A DNA stretch of 64,000 nt from Ostrinia nubilalis (GCF_963855985.1 NC_087110.1:5075001-5139000), one strand, 5' to 3'; numbered from the stretch's first letter, positions 53,879-63,880 are shown. Program-made: numbers and translations. The notes: generated by a model from the letters alone, not told the origin.

Positions 53879-54373
53879 AGTCAATACAAATGGGCAATAA
53901 TAAGTCACAACCATTTAATAGAGTACAACATATTGACGCGCATAAAACAAAAAAAACTTTCCTATTTTAAGATTTACTGATCTTTTTAATCGCCAATTGA
54001 GCATAAAATGAAATACCTAGGATTAAAAGGTTATACAAAATTGAAAATGAACAACAATATTTTATGTAATGTTCTTACATATTATTATTATTCTAGGAAA
54101 TTCTTAGTATTTATGTTCGTATAACTCGATTGTTTATTGTTTCTCTGAAATACAAATTAATTTAATTTTACTCGTACTTCTATCGTACAATTATTTTAAT
54201 TAAAGACTATTTATTTGTTAATCAAACTTTATTATTTCTTCATTCAATATCTCAATTTCAATAGCAATCTAAATTTAGTTTAATTTATTTGCGACGATAT
54301 CGTTGAGCGAACCCGAACGGGTGAATATACTCGAGAACCAAACGTTTATTCACACAAGTCATAAGCTGAAGCG
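53879..54373. other. Intergenic stretch, nothing recognised
   Basis: Very AT-rich, no supportable feature. Confidence 0.4.
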
Positions 54374-54543
54374 TATTTTTTTATCCACAACGAGGAAGCT
54401 CTTGGCTTGTATCTCACCTGATGGTAAGTAACGATCAGGCCGAAGGTGGAAGCGAGCTTCACCCGGAATCCTCAACCATAGAGGAACTCGCTATCTTACC
54501 TCTAACTGCCGGAACACAACTACAATGCTGTTAACATTGTTTT
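54374..54543 (-). mobile_element. SINE-1, 5'-truncated
   Basis: TTTTTTTATCCACAACGAGGAAGCTCTTGG, CTCACCTGATGGTAAGTAACG and CTTCACCCGGAATCCTCAACC match 61989-62160 nearly base for base. The tRNA head is missing. Confidence 0.88.
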
Positions 54544-54643
54544 GAATATTTATATCGCTCTGCTATCAAAAAGACCGCTGCCTACTGACACATTATTGAC
54601 ACTACACCGAAAAATATTATTATTTTATTATAATAAGATTTGT

Positions 54644-54803
54644 TAGTTTCAAAGGACGTCCACTGCTGGACAAAGGCCTCTCCCATGAATTTCCACAACG
54701 ACTGGTCTTGTACTGCCTTCATCTAGTTGTTTTCCATGACCTTCTCTGAATCGTCGGTCCACCGAGTAAGATGGCTGGCTACATTACGTTTTCCGTTCCG
54801 TGG
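54644..54803 (-). mobile_element. RTE-B LINE 3' tail
   Basis: GGACGTCCACTGCTGGACAA, CCATGAATTTCCACAACGACTGG and TCGTCGGTCCACCGAGTAAG run antiparallel to the RTE-B end. Diverged. Confidence 0.8.
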
Positions 54804-54879
54804 TGATTATTGTGACTCATCGCAACTTTGAGATAGTTTGGGTGACACTAACACACTGTCCCATCACAGACAAACCACT

Positions 54880-55030
54880 AAGGCCAAACTTATAGTAAAT
54901 TTATGTACTATCGGCAATAGTGTTAACTACGATCGCCGTACGATCTCCAACCCGCCTGCCAAGCGTGGGGATTATGGCAAAACCCTCCACTATAGTGGAG
55001 GAGGCTCATAGTCCACCAGTGGATTGTAAA
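54880..55030 (+). repeat. Dispersed repeat ending in GATGATGATG
   Basis: CCTGCCAAGCGTGGGGATTATGG, CTCCACTATAGTGGAGGAGG (itself a CTCCACTATAGTGGAG palindrome), AGTCCACCAGTGGATTGTAAAGGGCTG, then (GAT)n. Distinct in sequence from the RTE-A end though with a similar tail. Confidence 0.65.
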
Positions 55031-55446
55031 GGGCTGTTGATGATGATGAGAGCAAAAACGGAAATGGGTAGTTAACAGTGTGGCCGTGTGTACATCACAT
55101 CAAGCTAAGTAACCCCTGAAAAACACAATTTTGTAAAAAAAACTTGATAAAGCGAAAAAAGAAATGAAATAATCTTATCGCTTCATCGTGTAGTCGATCC
55201 ATTACTTTTCACCACAATCGGGACGCACGACTAATCGATTTAATTGCACTACCGATTTTACAGCTCGACTCATCGATTGATCGTATCGTATCGTTTGCGG
55301 TATTTTGAATGGTTATGTGATATTTCAGCATTGTTGCATACATAAACAGAAACATAATATATTTCCAACTTGTGTAGTTTAAAATTAAATTGTATAGGCA
55401 GAATTTCCAAACTTAAATGACAGTGAGCGGGGCACATCTAATCTAA
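55031..55446. other. Intergenic stretch, nothing recognised
   Basis: No supportable feature. Confidence 0.4.
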
Positions 55447-55668
55447 TCTAAATAATATAACTCAAAGGTGAATGACTGACTGACTGACTGACATATTAGT
55501 GATCTATCAACGCATAGCCCAAACCACTGGACGGATCGGGCTGAAATTTGGCATGCAGGTAGGTAGATGTTATGACGTAGGCATCCGCTAAGAAAGGATT
55601 TTACGAAACTCCACCCCATAAGGGGGTAAAACGGGATCCACGCGTACGAAGTCGCGGGCAGCCGCTAG
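55447..55668 (+). mobile_element. Non-autonomous Helitron-type element (222 bp)
   Basis: Starts TCTAAATAATATAACTCAAAG, has a (GACT)n run, CTGAAATTTGGCATGCAGGTAG and CACGCGTACGAAGTCGCGGG...GCTAG^T. Confidence 0.82.
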
Positions 55669-55686
55669 TATTTCATATTTATATAA

Positions 55687-55837
55687 AAATTCTTGAGTGG
55701 CGACCACGGATCGGAAATCGTAGTGTAGGTAGATTTTCCACTCGGTGATCCGACGATTTGTTGAAGTACCCTGGATACGGACAGCGCAAGACCGGTCGTC
55801 GTGGAAATCCTTGGTACGGACGTCATTAGGCTGAAAA
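55687..55837 (+). mobile_element. RTE-B LINE 3' end, decayed
   Basis: TTCTTGAGTGGCGACCACGG encodes the VLEWRPR stretch. CCGACGATTTGTTGAAGT, GACCGGTCGTCGTGGAAATCC and GACGTCATTAGGCTGAAAA complete the end. Confidence 0.82.
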
Positions 55838-55991
55838 ATGAAAATATAAAACATCTCGCGAGACACCCTACGAGTCGGATGCGCACACATGTTTGAGAAA
55901 AAAATACTCAGGCGACCTCGCGGGTAAATGGTAATGTACCTAATTCAAAAGTGTAGGTATTAGTAATACGATAAATACTTATTTTAATATT

Positions 55992-56507
55992 CAGGATGTC
56001 CCAAACACAATGGATAACCTTACAACTATCGACAGGCCTCCTCAATATCACTTTATCGAGATTTTGAGCTTAGTAAAAATTTTAATTTTTGGAAAATTGC
56101 CATCTGTGATTAGTTTTTCTCATGAAACTAAACAACCTAATTCCAAAGTATTTAAAAAAGGAAGAAAAGGAAAATAATTCGTAATCGTGCATCGCAATCG
56201 CAGGTGACATTTTTCTAAAAATACATAACAGTAGGCGCTCGCCGTTGATTTTTCGTCGGCCGATAGTTTAGTCGGGCTGTTGATCAGTATGGGCATGTAT
56301 GGGAGTGCGCACACTACGCCGATTCGATTTGGCCGATTCTTCATACAATTTGAAATCGGGCACAACTATCGGCCAACTAAAAATCAACGGTGTGCGCCTA
56401 CTCTAAAAACTTAAAAGTCTCGAAAACCGTGATATTTTTGCCTGGTCAAAATTTTATAATTGATAGACCATAATTTATCGATAGGTCCATTGTTTTTAGA
56501 CACCCTG
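55992..56507. mobile_element. TIR element with CAGGRTGTC ends, hosting a MITE
   Basis: CAGGATGTC followed by CACAATGGATAACC..ATCGACAG at the left and ATCGATAGG.CCATTGTTTTTAGACACCCTG at the right are imperfect inverted repeats. A TA follows the right end but not the left. Interior contains 56230-56402. Confidence 0.65.
56230..56402. mobile_element. MITE with ~38-bp inverted ends (173 bp)
   Basis: AGTAGGCGCTCGCCGTTGATTTTT...GGCCGATAGTT and its complement AACTATCGGCC...AAAAATCAACGG..TGCGCCTACT. GC-rich palindromic interior, non-coding. The 81-codon minus-strand frame here is a by-product. Confidence 0.85.
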
Positions 56508-57391
56508 TATTTATTATCAGGTACAAATTATTGAGTTTAATTAACAAATTAAGTATTAACCTACAACGTGTTCTCAGCAATTAGGTTTATAATGACGAGT
56601 CACATTATGCAATACCAATTAGACACGCTCTATAAATCATTACCTCATCGTCGCCTGATCGTCATCAGGCGTAACTGATGACAAAGACCTGGCGTGAGAG
56701 CATGCGCCATTTTGTGTAGAGAATAATAAACTGTAATGTATTATGGATAGCAATGATTTTAAGTTATCAATTTTTACAATTGAGACTACACCTGAAAGAG
56801 GAAAGAACTAACTAAATTATTTTTACTGACTATTCTACTGGTTATTGTAACAATGATTAAAAGCTAAGTTAATCTTAATTACCTACGTTTTGGTTTTCCT
56901 GCAGATCTCCTCATTTCTTCTTTTCTTTTCTTCATTCTTTCGGTTCAGTTCGGTAATTCGGTTCTGATTCGGATTTGCTTATCTATTTATTACAAATGTA
57001 GCAATAGCAACAAACTCCTATAGAATAGCAACGAAATTCAGGTGCATTATTTATCGCCCGCTGCATTCATTCTTTCAGTCTCGATTGATATCGGCATGCG
57101 AAATTCGATTTGAATCGAGAGCATCGATCAATGCCGCGACCAGTGAATGCAACGTGTTGCTGTAGCGCCCTCTAGTGGTGAAACTATAAACCTTGTACCT
57201 AAGCGCTCCTGTGAGTAATGCGCGAAACAAGATTGAGCCTTTGAAACGCGTTTGAAACGTCGGAATATACTGCCTCAATGGATTTGTGCGATAGTAGAAT
57301 GTAACACAAAAATGTCGATAGGGGCAACACGCTGTTGACATTTTTGAGTTGCATTCTGTTGGATGAATCGGGAAAATTCTGTGACTGAATA
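56508..57391. other. Intergenic stretch, nothing secure
   Basis: Segments GAATGCAACGTGTTGCTGTAGCG (57140) and GGCAACACGCTGTTGAC...GTTGCATTC (57318-57357) are partly inverted and may bound a decayed element. A small CGCCTGAT/ATCAGGCG hairpin lies at about 56651-56671. Confidence 0.35.
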
Positions 57392-57517
57392 GCTGAAGAA
57401 TTTCTTTGTGTATTTGAACGCGCTAATCTTAGGAACTAATAATGATTTGTAAAATTTATTTTTGTGTTGAGCCCATTATCAAGAAAGGCTTTAGGTATAC
57501 CCTCACGCTGCTATTAG

Positions 57518-58028
57518 CAGGCCTGTTCATCTCCGCGAGTTTACATCAAAAACAAAACACGCACGATGGCCCACCTACAGGATACTATTCGACAAGGCTT
57601 CACATACGAGCGAACATTGACTCACGCACGCGTATTCTTGTGTATGATGGAAGAAAATAAAGAAAATGGTGTACTAAATACTGTGCAGTATTTAACTGCC
57701 TAAATAATAATAAAAACACAGAATTAAGTTACACGTACTTTTTTAAGTTGCCTGACACTGAGAGGTAAATAGGTAGTTAATATTATGCATGATAATTCAT
57801 GCATTTCCTCCCCCATTTTCCGCAGTTTGGCACCTCACGTCACATCATTTTACCGAAGTCAGCCCTATAGCTTCGGCGCAGTGCCGATCACTGACGTTTG
57901 TCAACAAAATGGTGCTTGACTCTTGAGACAGGCTAAATTACACCATATTGTTAATGACATTGAGCATAATTTTTTTTAAATACCTTTGCGAAGTAAAACT
58001 TCTGTACGTAGTACTTATTATTATTCTG
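57518..58028. mobile_element. Insertion with CAG...CTG ends and 8-9-bp duplication
   Basis: TGCTATTAG is present at both junctions (57509-57517 and 58029-58037). The inserted DNA begins CAGGCCTG and ends ATTCTG; longer terminal repeats are not visible. Its right end includes a family-G-like piece (GGCTAAATTACACCATATTG, about 57942). It carries a THAP-like exon, which together with an 8-bp duplication would fit a P-element relative. Confidence 0.55.
57666..57764 (+). pseudogene. THAP zinc-finger exon remnant
   Basis: From CTKYCAVFNC the frame reads NNNKNTELSYTYFFKLPDTER and meets a GT donor (GAGAG^GTAAAT). Cys-x4-Cys followed by an FF.LP motif is the N-terminal half of a THAP domain, the DNA-binding domain of P-element transposases and many cellular proteins. 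An ATGGTGTAC just upstream is out of frame by a 7-base insertion (TAAATAC). The second half (Cys-x2-His) is not found. Confidence 0.65.
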
Positions 58029-58115
58029 TGCTATTAGTAGCAGAGCATTAATGAAAAATTTTGCAAATACGGAATGATTGTCACGCGTAAGAAGTCGCGG
58101 GTACGGCTAGTGTAA

Positions 58116-58235
58116 TCCCAACTAATATTATAACCTATAAAAGTGAAAGTTTGTGAGCATTGATGGATATTTGTTACTTTATCACCCAAAATACTGAATG
58201 GATTCTAATGAAACTTAAAAGTATTATTATATTAA
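58116..58235 (+). mobile_element. Helitron-type 5' part, immediately downstream of another
   Basis: TCCCAACTAATATTATAACC, AAAAGTGAAAGTTTGTGAGC and TGTTACTTTATCACCCAAAA...GATTCTAATGAAACTTAAAAGTAT parallel the 24460 subfamily. Its 3' terminus is missing. Confidence 0.65.
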
Positions 58236-58724
58236 TGGGATTCACTCTACTTATCTATATTATGAGCACTTTATTACATCTATACAGATTTAAAAGATTT
58301 GAGTTTGTTGTTGTCCAGTGAGTTTTGTTGCTACCCTACCAATTCCAGTACGACATTTTTTCTAGTAATTATTATTATTGTTTTCATCGAAGGACAGACC
58401 AATTAATTTAATCAGTACAGTCTCTAGTATCGTGACAATACTCAGTCACGCACAATCGTATTAATCGTTCATTATTACTTTATCGATTGCGTGATCGCTC
58501 GACTTTTTGTCAATGTATGTTTTTTGGCCTTGGATTTGATATACAGCTTAAACTGTATACTTTTGTTGCGAATTAAACTCTAATGCAACGGCATAAGGTA
58601 CTGCGTTGTAAAACTTGATGTGCCCTACAATAAAAGTTGACGTCTAATTTCGGTGTCATTGTGTAAGAGACCTTGAATGCGGTCGAAAACCGATGACCTA
58701 GACTGTACAATGGTAAAACCGCGA
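58236..58724. other. Intergenic stretch, nothing recognised
   Basis: No supportable feature. Confidence 0.4.
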
Positions 58725-58800
58725 ATGTATAGTCAACAGCACATCAGACTATACATTTTTGTAGCAAAATAGCCTGTATTACAATGAGATAAGATGCCAC
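58725..58800 (+). repeat. Dispersed repeat, partner of 52915-52990
   Basis: GTATAGTCAACAGCACATCAGAC, TATACATTTTTGTAGCAAAATAGCC, as in the complement at 52.9 kb. Confidence 0.6.
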
Positions 58801-59154
58801 TGTATTTAGCTTGTGCTGGCATTCGTACTTTTTATGTTCGGCAAAACCGCGAATAAAGCAATACGTTTTAACTTTCTCATTCATTAACGTGCCTTTATCA
58901 AGTACTATTTATCTGTGACTTTATATTGGGTTCCGTAACCAAAGGGTAACCCTATTTCGTACTAAGGCTCCACGTTTGTCTATCAAAGTAATATGTATGA
59001 AATTTTACAGAAAATTATATGAAACTTAAAGATTTCCCCATTTCAAATGGTTTTATGGAAACGTTCGTGTACGAATCCGATTCTTCCTTGGCTGTTTTCA
59101 ATCAGCATTTGGAAATGTTTTCGCAAAAGTAACCAAAAAAAAAATCTAAATAAA
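58801..59154. other. Intergenic stretch with a piece of the GGTTCCGTA repeat
   Basis: GGGTTCCGTAACC.AAAGGGTAA (58928-58950) resembles the start of the repeat at 8251-8903; otherwise nothing. Confidence 0.4.
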
Positions 59155-59156
59155 TA

Positions 59157-59481
59157 CAATAGAATCCCGATTATCCGGATCAATTAAAACCAGGGGTGTT
59201 CCGGATAATCGAAAATCCGGATAATCGATTTCAAAGTAAAACAAACAATAATTAACTTTTTACAATAGAAAGGGTTTTCAATACATCAAAAATTTCAAGA
59301 CTATTGGATGAATACATTTCTTTTAACAATGAACTAAGACGAACTCCATACCGTGTTACGGTGGCGGCGCCTTCCGTTTTTATGGGTCCAGACCCTAAAT
59401 CGGTAATTAGAAACTGTGAAGAATGAGTCCGGATAATCGGATATCCGGATAATCGAAGTCCGGATAATCGAGATTCTACTG
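59157..59481. mobile_element. pogo/Tigger-like MITE (325 bp)
   Basis: CAATAGAATCCCGATTATCC at the left and GGATAATCGAGATTCTACTG at the right are inverted repeats of about 24 bp with two mismatches, flanked by TA (59155-59156 and 59482-59483). CGATTATCCGGA motifs recur several times just inside both ends. These termini fit the pogo/Tigger branch of Tc1/mariner. No transposase frame. Confidence 0.88.
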
Positions 59482-59483
59482 TA

Positions 59484-59930
59484 TTGTTTATTTGTGAAAC
59501 CTAACAGTAGGTGTAAGAAACTCAAAATTAACTAATTAACAAGCTTGGCTCTATTGTCTCAGGAAAACGCAAGGCTAACGCCAATGACTGCATAGTTGCG
59601 TTTTTATAGTTTGTGATGACACCCGAAAATGTAAAAAAGTTGATAACACAACCTTATTCCAATTGTAACAAAGTCGTGACTTTTTTTAACTACCTAGGTG
59701 TCATGAACTATTTGACGCTGACTGTACCTACAGAGTACATTGTATCGCTCTTACCGAAGTATTTCCAATCAGATACCAAACACTTGCGAGCACAGTACCA
59801 CCGGTATGGGATTTGACCTGTTTAACGACAATTGCATTCAATTTTCCCAACACATTGCACAGTTAAAGTAGATGCAGAGATTCCGGTTAAAAAAAATATG
59901 CAACATAATAGGTTTCAATTAATGCAATAC
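59484..59930. other. Intergenic stretch, nothing recognised
   Basis: A 67-codon frame (59613-59816) has no motifs; not supported. Confidence 0.4.
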
Positions 59931-60194
59931 AGATTAGCAAGCAGAAGTGGTAATGGGCAGGGCACACAGGGCGCAGAACTGACGGCCGATAGGGCAGCAA
60001 GGTTCTGGAATGGAGGCCACGTACCGGAAAGCGCAGCGTTGGACGTCCACCCACAAGGTGGACCGACAACCTGATTAAGGTAGCAAGAAGGCGCTGGAGG
60101 CAGGCCGCTACCAACCGTGCGATGTGGAAGTCATTGGGGGAGGCCTATGTTCAGCAGTGGACGTCCTGTGGCTGAAATGATGATGATGATGAGT
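59931..60194 (+). mobile_element. RTE-A LINE 3' end, longest copy
   Basis: GTGGTAATGGGCAGGGCACA encodes the W.WAGH stretch. AACTGACGGCCGATAGGGCAGC, TGGAATGGAGGCCACGTACC and the full end to (GATGAT)n follow. It shows how the shorter RTE-A copies relate to the RTE C-terminal coding region. Frameshifted. Confidence 0.9.
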
Positions 60195-60212
60195 AATTTA
60201 TCGCATCGATAG

Positions 60213-60266
60213 CATTTGCCCACACTACGTCTGCCGGCCCGTGGTCGCCACTTGAGAACTTTTCGG
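60213..60266 (-). mobile_element. RTE-B coding-end fragment
   Basis: TTGCCCACACTACGTCTGCC, GGCCCGTGGTCGCCACTTGAGAACTTTTCG: complement of WRPR/KVLEW coding sequence. Confidence 0.8.
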
Positions 60267-60273
60267 CTAGCTG

Positions 60274-60350
60274 TCATCATCATCGTTATAGCCACAGGAA
60301 GTCCACTGCTGATCATTGACCTACCCCAATGATTTCCACATGCCCAATGA
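60274..60350 (-). mobile_element. RTE-A LINE tail
   Basis: GTCATCATCATCGTTATAGCC, GGAAGTCCACTGCTGATCAT, CCCCAATGATTTCCACATG. It lies tail-to-tail with the plus-strand copy 80 bp upstream. Confidence 0.82.
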
Positions 60351-60920
60351 TTTTCGCATCCCCCAATGTCAAACGGGAGAGCTGTACATAATTTTAATTT
60401 ATGATTGTTGTTTAATATCCATATTAATTCTATACCGCATATTATATTGATGTCAAAGAACGTGCTTTAATAAGCAATTTTGAGATGCAATACAAGCGTG
60501 GCTTCTATTACGTGACACGAATATTATTATCATATAAACCACCCTGTATTTTAGATAATACAGCACTGTTTGGTGTCAAATAAATTGAAATATTAGTAGG
60601 ATAGCTGCAACCAAATGACAGACTTTGAAGTTGTTATTCTGCTTGAATTAAGTACACGCATTGATTAAGACCACATAGTCCAGCTTCTTTGACTTTTGGA
60701 TGGTTTGACCATCCTGTGAGGTAAATTTTATTAACTGAGTGCTATATTTCGGGCGTATCCAACGTTTCAATAAGGGAAAGTTCGTGGAAAGAAAAAATTG
60801 TTTGACATGAGTCTTCAAAGCTAAATACTAATACACTAATTAATGTTTAATTCAATATCTGTGAGATACGCTTTCAAAGAGATTTATTTGTATTGCAGGA
60901 ACAATGGATATAAGGTACCT
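60351..60920. other. Intergenic stretch, nothing recognised
   Basis: ACCACCCTGTATTTTAG (60538) may be one end of a mariner-like MITE; its partner was not found. Confidence 0.4.
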
Positions 60921-61121
60921 ACTGGTGGCCGCCCACGACTTCGTACGCGTGGATCCCGTCTTACCCCCTTAGGGGTGGAATTTCTTAAAATCCGTTCTTA
61001 GTGAGCACCTACGTTCTAAATGAACCCCCATGGAAAAGAGACTCCTAGCACTTGTAGTTTCTGAGATTCCATAATGAGTGAGTCAGTCAATCCTTTCGCT
61101 TTTATAGATATAAGAAGATAT
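60921..61121 (-). mobile_element. Helitron-type element
   Basis: ACTGGTGGCCGCCCACGACTTCGTACGCGTGGATCCCGTC is the complement of the family 3' end, with the CTAG mutated to CCAG. The body extends through GAGTGAGTCAGTCAATCC to TTTTATAGATATAAGA. Confidence 0.75.
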
Positions 61122-61123
61122 AA

Positions 61124-61333
61124 TTAGCTTTCCGCCCGCGGCTTCGCCCGCGTGGAATTTTTTCTGTCACAGAAAAACTTTATCGCGCGCGTCCCTATTT
61201 CAAAAACCGGGATAAAAACTATCCTATGTTCTTTCCCGGGACCCAAACTATCTCTATGCCAATGGTTTAGGCGTGAAAGCAAGACAGACAGACAGACAGA
61301 GTTACTTTCGCATTTATAATATTAGTATAGATA
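61124..61333 (-). mobile_element. Helitron-type element, second subfamily
   Basis: TTAGCTTTCCGCCCGCGGCTTCG, GAATTTTTTCTGTCACAGAAAA, a (GACA)n run, then GCATTTATAATATTAGTATAGA at the 5' end. Terminal CTAG changed to CTAA. Directly follows the previous copy. Confidence 0.8.
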
Positions 61334-61726
61334 GTATAGATTATGTCAAATTGAAAGACACACTTGTCTTATGAAGCAGCTAAAATCTGAGTCCTATTAC
61401 TTCTACAAGGTTTGCACTTGAAAGTTTTAATTAGAGCAATAGTGAGTTATGGGCCTTGTCTACCCACTTTCATTATGCCAGAATTAGTGCCAAGCATTTA
61501 CGTTCTCAAGCTAATAGAAATTGAGCCCCTATTCAATTGTCGCGTCAAACAATAGGGCAGCTTAAATTCAGCTGATTCCAGCTAATAATAGCTTCATTGC
61601 ATTGTAGATAGCAATTCCGGCAGACATGCAATCCCATTCGCCTTACATAAACTTGTAATAGTGTGCTTTGTTGTTACGGGATAGGGTGGTAAATACAGCC
61701 AGTTAAAAGTAAAGTTTTAATTAAGC
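61334..61726. other. Intergenic stretch, nothing recognised
   Basis: No supportable feature. Confidence 0.4.
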
Positions 61727-61737
61727 AAGTGTACAGC

Positions 61738-61842
61738 GCTGGACGCAGGCTGCTACCAATCGATCAACATGGAAAGTATTGGGGGAGGCCTATGTTCAGC
61801 AGTGGACGTCCTATGGCTGAAATGATGATGTTGATGATGATG
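61738..61842 (+). mobile_element. RTE-A LINE tail inserted beside another
   Basis: GCTGGACGCAGGCTGCTACC to (GATGAT)n. AAGTGT(A/G)CAGCG occurs before (61727) and after (61843) it, a 12-bp direct repeat with one mismatch. Confidence 0.85.
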
Positions 61843-61850
61843 AAGTGTGC

Positions 61851-62350
61851 AGCGGGAGAAGTCCACCCACAAGGTGGATCGACGCCTTCATAAAGGTAGC
61901 AGGAAGGCGCTGGATGCAGGCTGATACCGACCAGGCGATGTGAAATCATTGGGGGAGGCCTATGTTCAGCAATGGACGTCCGGTAGCTTTTTTTTTTTTT
62001 TTTATCCACAACGAGGAAGCTCTTGGCCTGTATGTCACCTGATGGTAAGTGACGATCAGGCCGAAGGTGGAAGCGAGCTTCACCCGGAATCCTCAACCAC
62101 GGAGGAACTGGCTATCTTACCTCTAATTGCCGGAACACAACAATGCTGTTAACACTGCTGTTATGGCGACAGACTTAGGTAAGATGGTGGTAGCTAGCCA
62201 GGCGGACTTGGAACAAGCCCTACCACCAACCAAACCGAACAGAGAAATCTGCCCCCACTGGGAATCGAACCCGGGACCTCTGCGTCTGAAGCAGATGGTC
62301 TTACCACTAGACCACAGAGGCGGTTAGTAGCTGAAATGATGATGATGAAG
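61851..62350 (+). mobile_element. RTE-A LINE tail split by SINE-1
   Basis: AAGTCCACCCACAAGGTGGA to GGACGTCCGGTAGCT, then the SINE, then AGCTGAAATGATGATGATGA at 62329-62350. Confidence 0.88.
61989..62326 (-). mobile_element. SINE-1, full length with tRNA-like head
   Basis: Minus strand begins at about 62323 with CCTCTGTGGTCTAGTGGTAA (A box) and CCCGGGTTCGATTCCCAGTG (B box), continues through the body (ACAGCAGTGTTAACAGC, CTCCGTGGTTGAGGATTCC) and ends in a poly(A) of about 16 after TTGTGGATA. GTAGCT flanks both sides (61983-61988 and 62327-62332), a probable short target duplication. The head folds partly like a tRNA (TCTGC..GCAGA anticodon stem), but the molecule continues into SINE body, so it is not a tRNA gene. 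Confidence 0.9.
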
Positions 62351-62387
62351 AGTGCATTATCTTTGTTTATTATGTTTTTTTATTAAA

Positions 62388-62540
62388 TATTCGAGTGGCT
62401 ACGATGCAATGGAAGACGTGCAGGTAGGTTTCCCACCAGTTAAACGAACAATGTGGAAAAGCTTTTGACTGGCAGCAATCCAGGACTGGTCGTTGTGGAA
62501 AATTAGTGAGGCAGACATTTTTTAGCAAGTTCGTTGAAAT
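62388..62540 (+). mobile_element. RTE-B-like end, strongly decayed
   Basis: TATTCGAGTGGCTACGATGC, GTAGGTTTCCCACCAG and ATCCAGGACTGGTCGTTGTGGAAA follow the order of the RTE-B end with many changes. Confidence 0.55.
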
Positions 62541-62598
62541 GTCATCATCTTTTGGTTGAAACAAACCAAAGATATTTATTTCGGCAATAGGTACTCAT

Positions 62599-63165
62599 CA
62601 CTTTGGTGAGTACATCGAATCCATATCGAAAACTGCTGCCAAAAAACTTGGTATCCTCTCGAGGGCAAGGCAGTACTTCTCCAAGAAGCAAAGGCTGCAG
62701 CTTTATAAAGCACAGATCCGACCTTGCATGGAATACTGCTGCCACCTCTGGGACGGCTCTGCCAAGAAACATTTGGCTTCTTTCTATTCGGCGGAAAGGC
62801 GTGCCAGAAGACTTATCGACAGCCCCGCCCTTGTTGAAGCGGCGCTCCAGAAACTTGACCATCGCCGTAAGGTAGCATCCCTATCGGTTTTCTACACTTC
62901 GGAGAATTAATTCCACCAGCCCCCTATCCATGATCGGGGAACCAGACGCAGGTTAGCGTACCATCCCTATATTGTTGACATTCCACCAGCTCGCATTAAG
63001 CGTTTCGATGACTCTTTTATAATGCGAACAGCTGGGGACTGGAATTCGTTGCCTGCTGCTGCCAAGGCGAGAGTGAATAGGCACTTACAGGGCAGATATG
63101 TACCATCCTAGACTGCATCCCACTTAACATCAGGTGCGATTGTGGTCAAATACTTACCTTGTTAT
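62599..63165 (+). pseudogene. LINE-K reverse transcriptase C-terminal remnant
   Basis: One frame reads HFGEYIESISKTAAKKLGIL, RQYFSKKQRLQLYKAQIRP and CMEYCCHLWDGSAKKHLASF, ERRARRLID..ALVEA, to a TAA at 62908. The same frame then continues PPIHDRGTRRRLAYHPYIVD, KRF.DSFIMRTAGDWNSLPA to a TAG at 63109. The YCC.LWD and RRA.RLI blocks are typical of the region after the RT domain in insect LINEs. A stop and internal deletions (after VFYTSEN and after LPAAA) mark decay. The 3' UTR (GCATCCCACTTAACATCAGG) runs to about 63165. No catalytic domain remains. Confidence 0.88.
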
Positions 63166-63739
63166 GCATATAATAAAACTTTTAGAGTTACCACATATCT
63201 ACCCATTTAGAGTTAGCTGTACTCTATGACCTTAGACATTCAGAGTCTTAGTATAATTTGAAATAATATGTTATGGTCATGGTCAGAGATGTTTCCTAGC
63301 CCATAAACTTTACAAGCCACGCTTTACCTTTACTATGATCGAACTAAGGTCTCTAATACATAAACAAGTTGATCTGCTCGTTCTATTCCAGCTGTTCCCA
63401 GGAGAAATGTCGCGAAGCGTAGTTCGATAGTGATATAAGACTCAGGTTCGAGCATTTATCTAGGACAACTACCTTGATAGCGTTAAAAATAGAGATTGGA
63501 ATTGTGTCAGAGTGTTGGTGCTTAGAATTGTTAGTTGGTAAGCGATTGTGGTTACGATACTTGCGCTTAGATTTGTTGGTGTTCGATTTTGTAGTTCTTT
63601 GTTAAGAAATCGGAGGTTGAGAAACCCGCACATTACAACTACATTATGTGAGCATGATCGTCATCTGTTTGTACTTATTTTGTTTTTAATTAAAGTAGGT
63701 ATTTTCAGTGCTTCGTCGCATCATCAGGCCATTTAGTCT
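63166..63739. other. Intergenic stretch, nothing recognised
   Basis: No supportable feature. Confidence 0.4.
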
Positions 63740-63880
63740 GCACTGCAGGAGCACGACTCTCTACTTTACCCGAGGCAAATGGATTTAGTGTGCCTATACT
63801 TTTTACCTGTTGGTTGACCAGAGCGGTTTGGGAGATCTGATGTTCACATCGTGATTCACTTAGTCATCTTTTATAAATAC
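63740..63880 (+). repeat. Dispersed repeat X copy
   Basis: CTGCAGGAGCACGACTCTCT, CCGAGGCAAATGG, GATCTGATGTTCACATCG and TTAGTCATCTTTTATAAATACC follow the repeat X order. Confidence 0.65.

Larger units (their letters stand above)
57392..58110 (+). mobile_element. Helitron-type element split by a THAP-bearing insertion
   Basis: 57392-57517 (CTGAAGAA..GAACGCGCTAATCTTAGGAAC, AGGCTTTAGGTATACC) and 58038-58110 (ATTAATGAAAAATTTTGCAAA, GCGTAAGAAGTCGCGGG..GGCTAG^T) are the two halves of an element like 21213-21454. The insert is 57518-58028. Confidence 0.75.

Noticed and set aside
55588..55890. 100-codon minus-strand frame
   Set aside because: It spans a Helitron end and an RTE-B fragment in the antisense direction.
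57075..57357. Possible TIR element with GAATGCAAC ends
   Set aside because: Inverted similarity is short and interrupted; no target duplication or second copy was found.
62250..62323. Possible functional tRNA gene on the minus strand
   Set aside because: A and B boxes and part of a cloverleaf are present, but the sequence runs into a SINE body with a poly(A) tail and target duplication; it is a SINE head.
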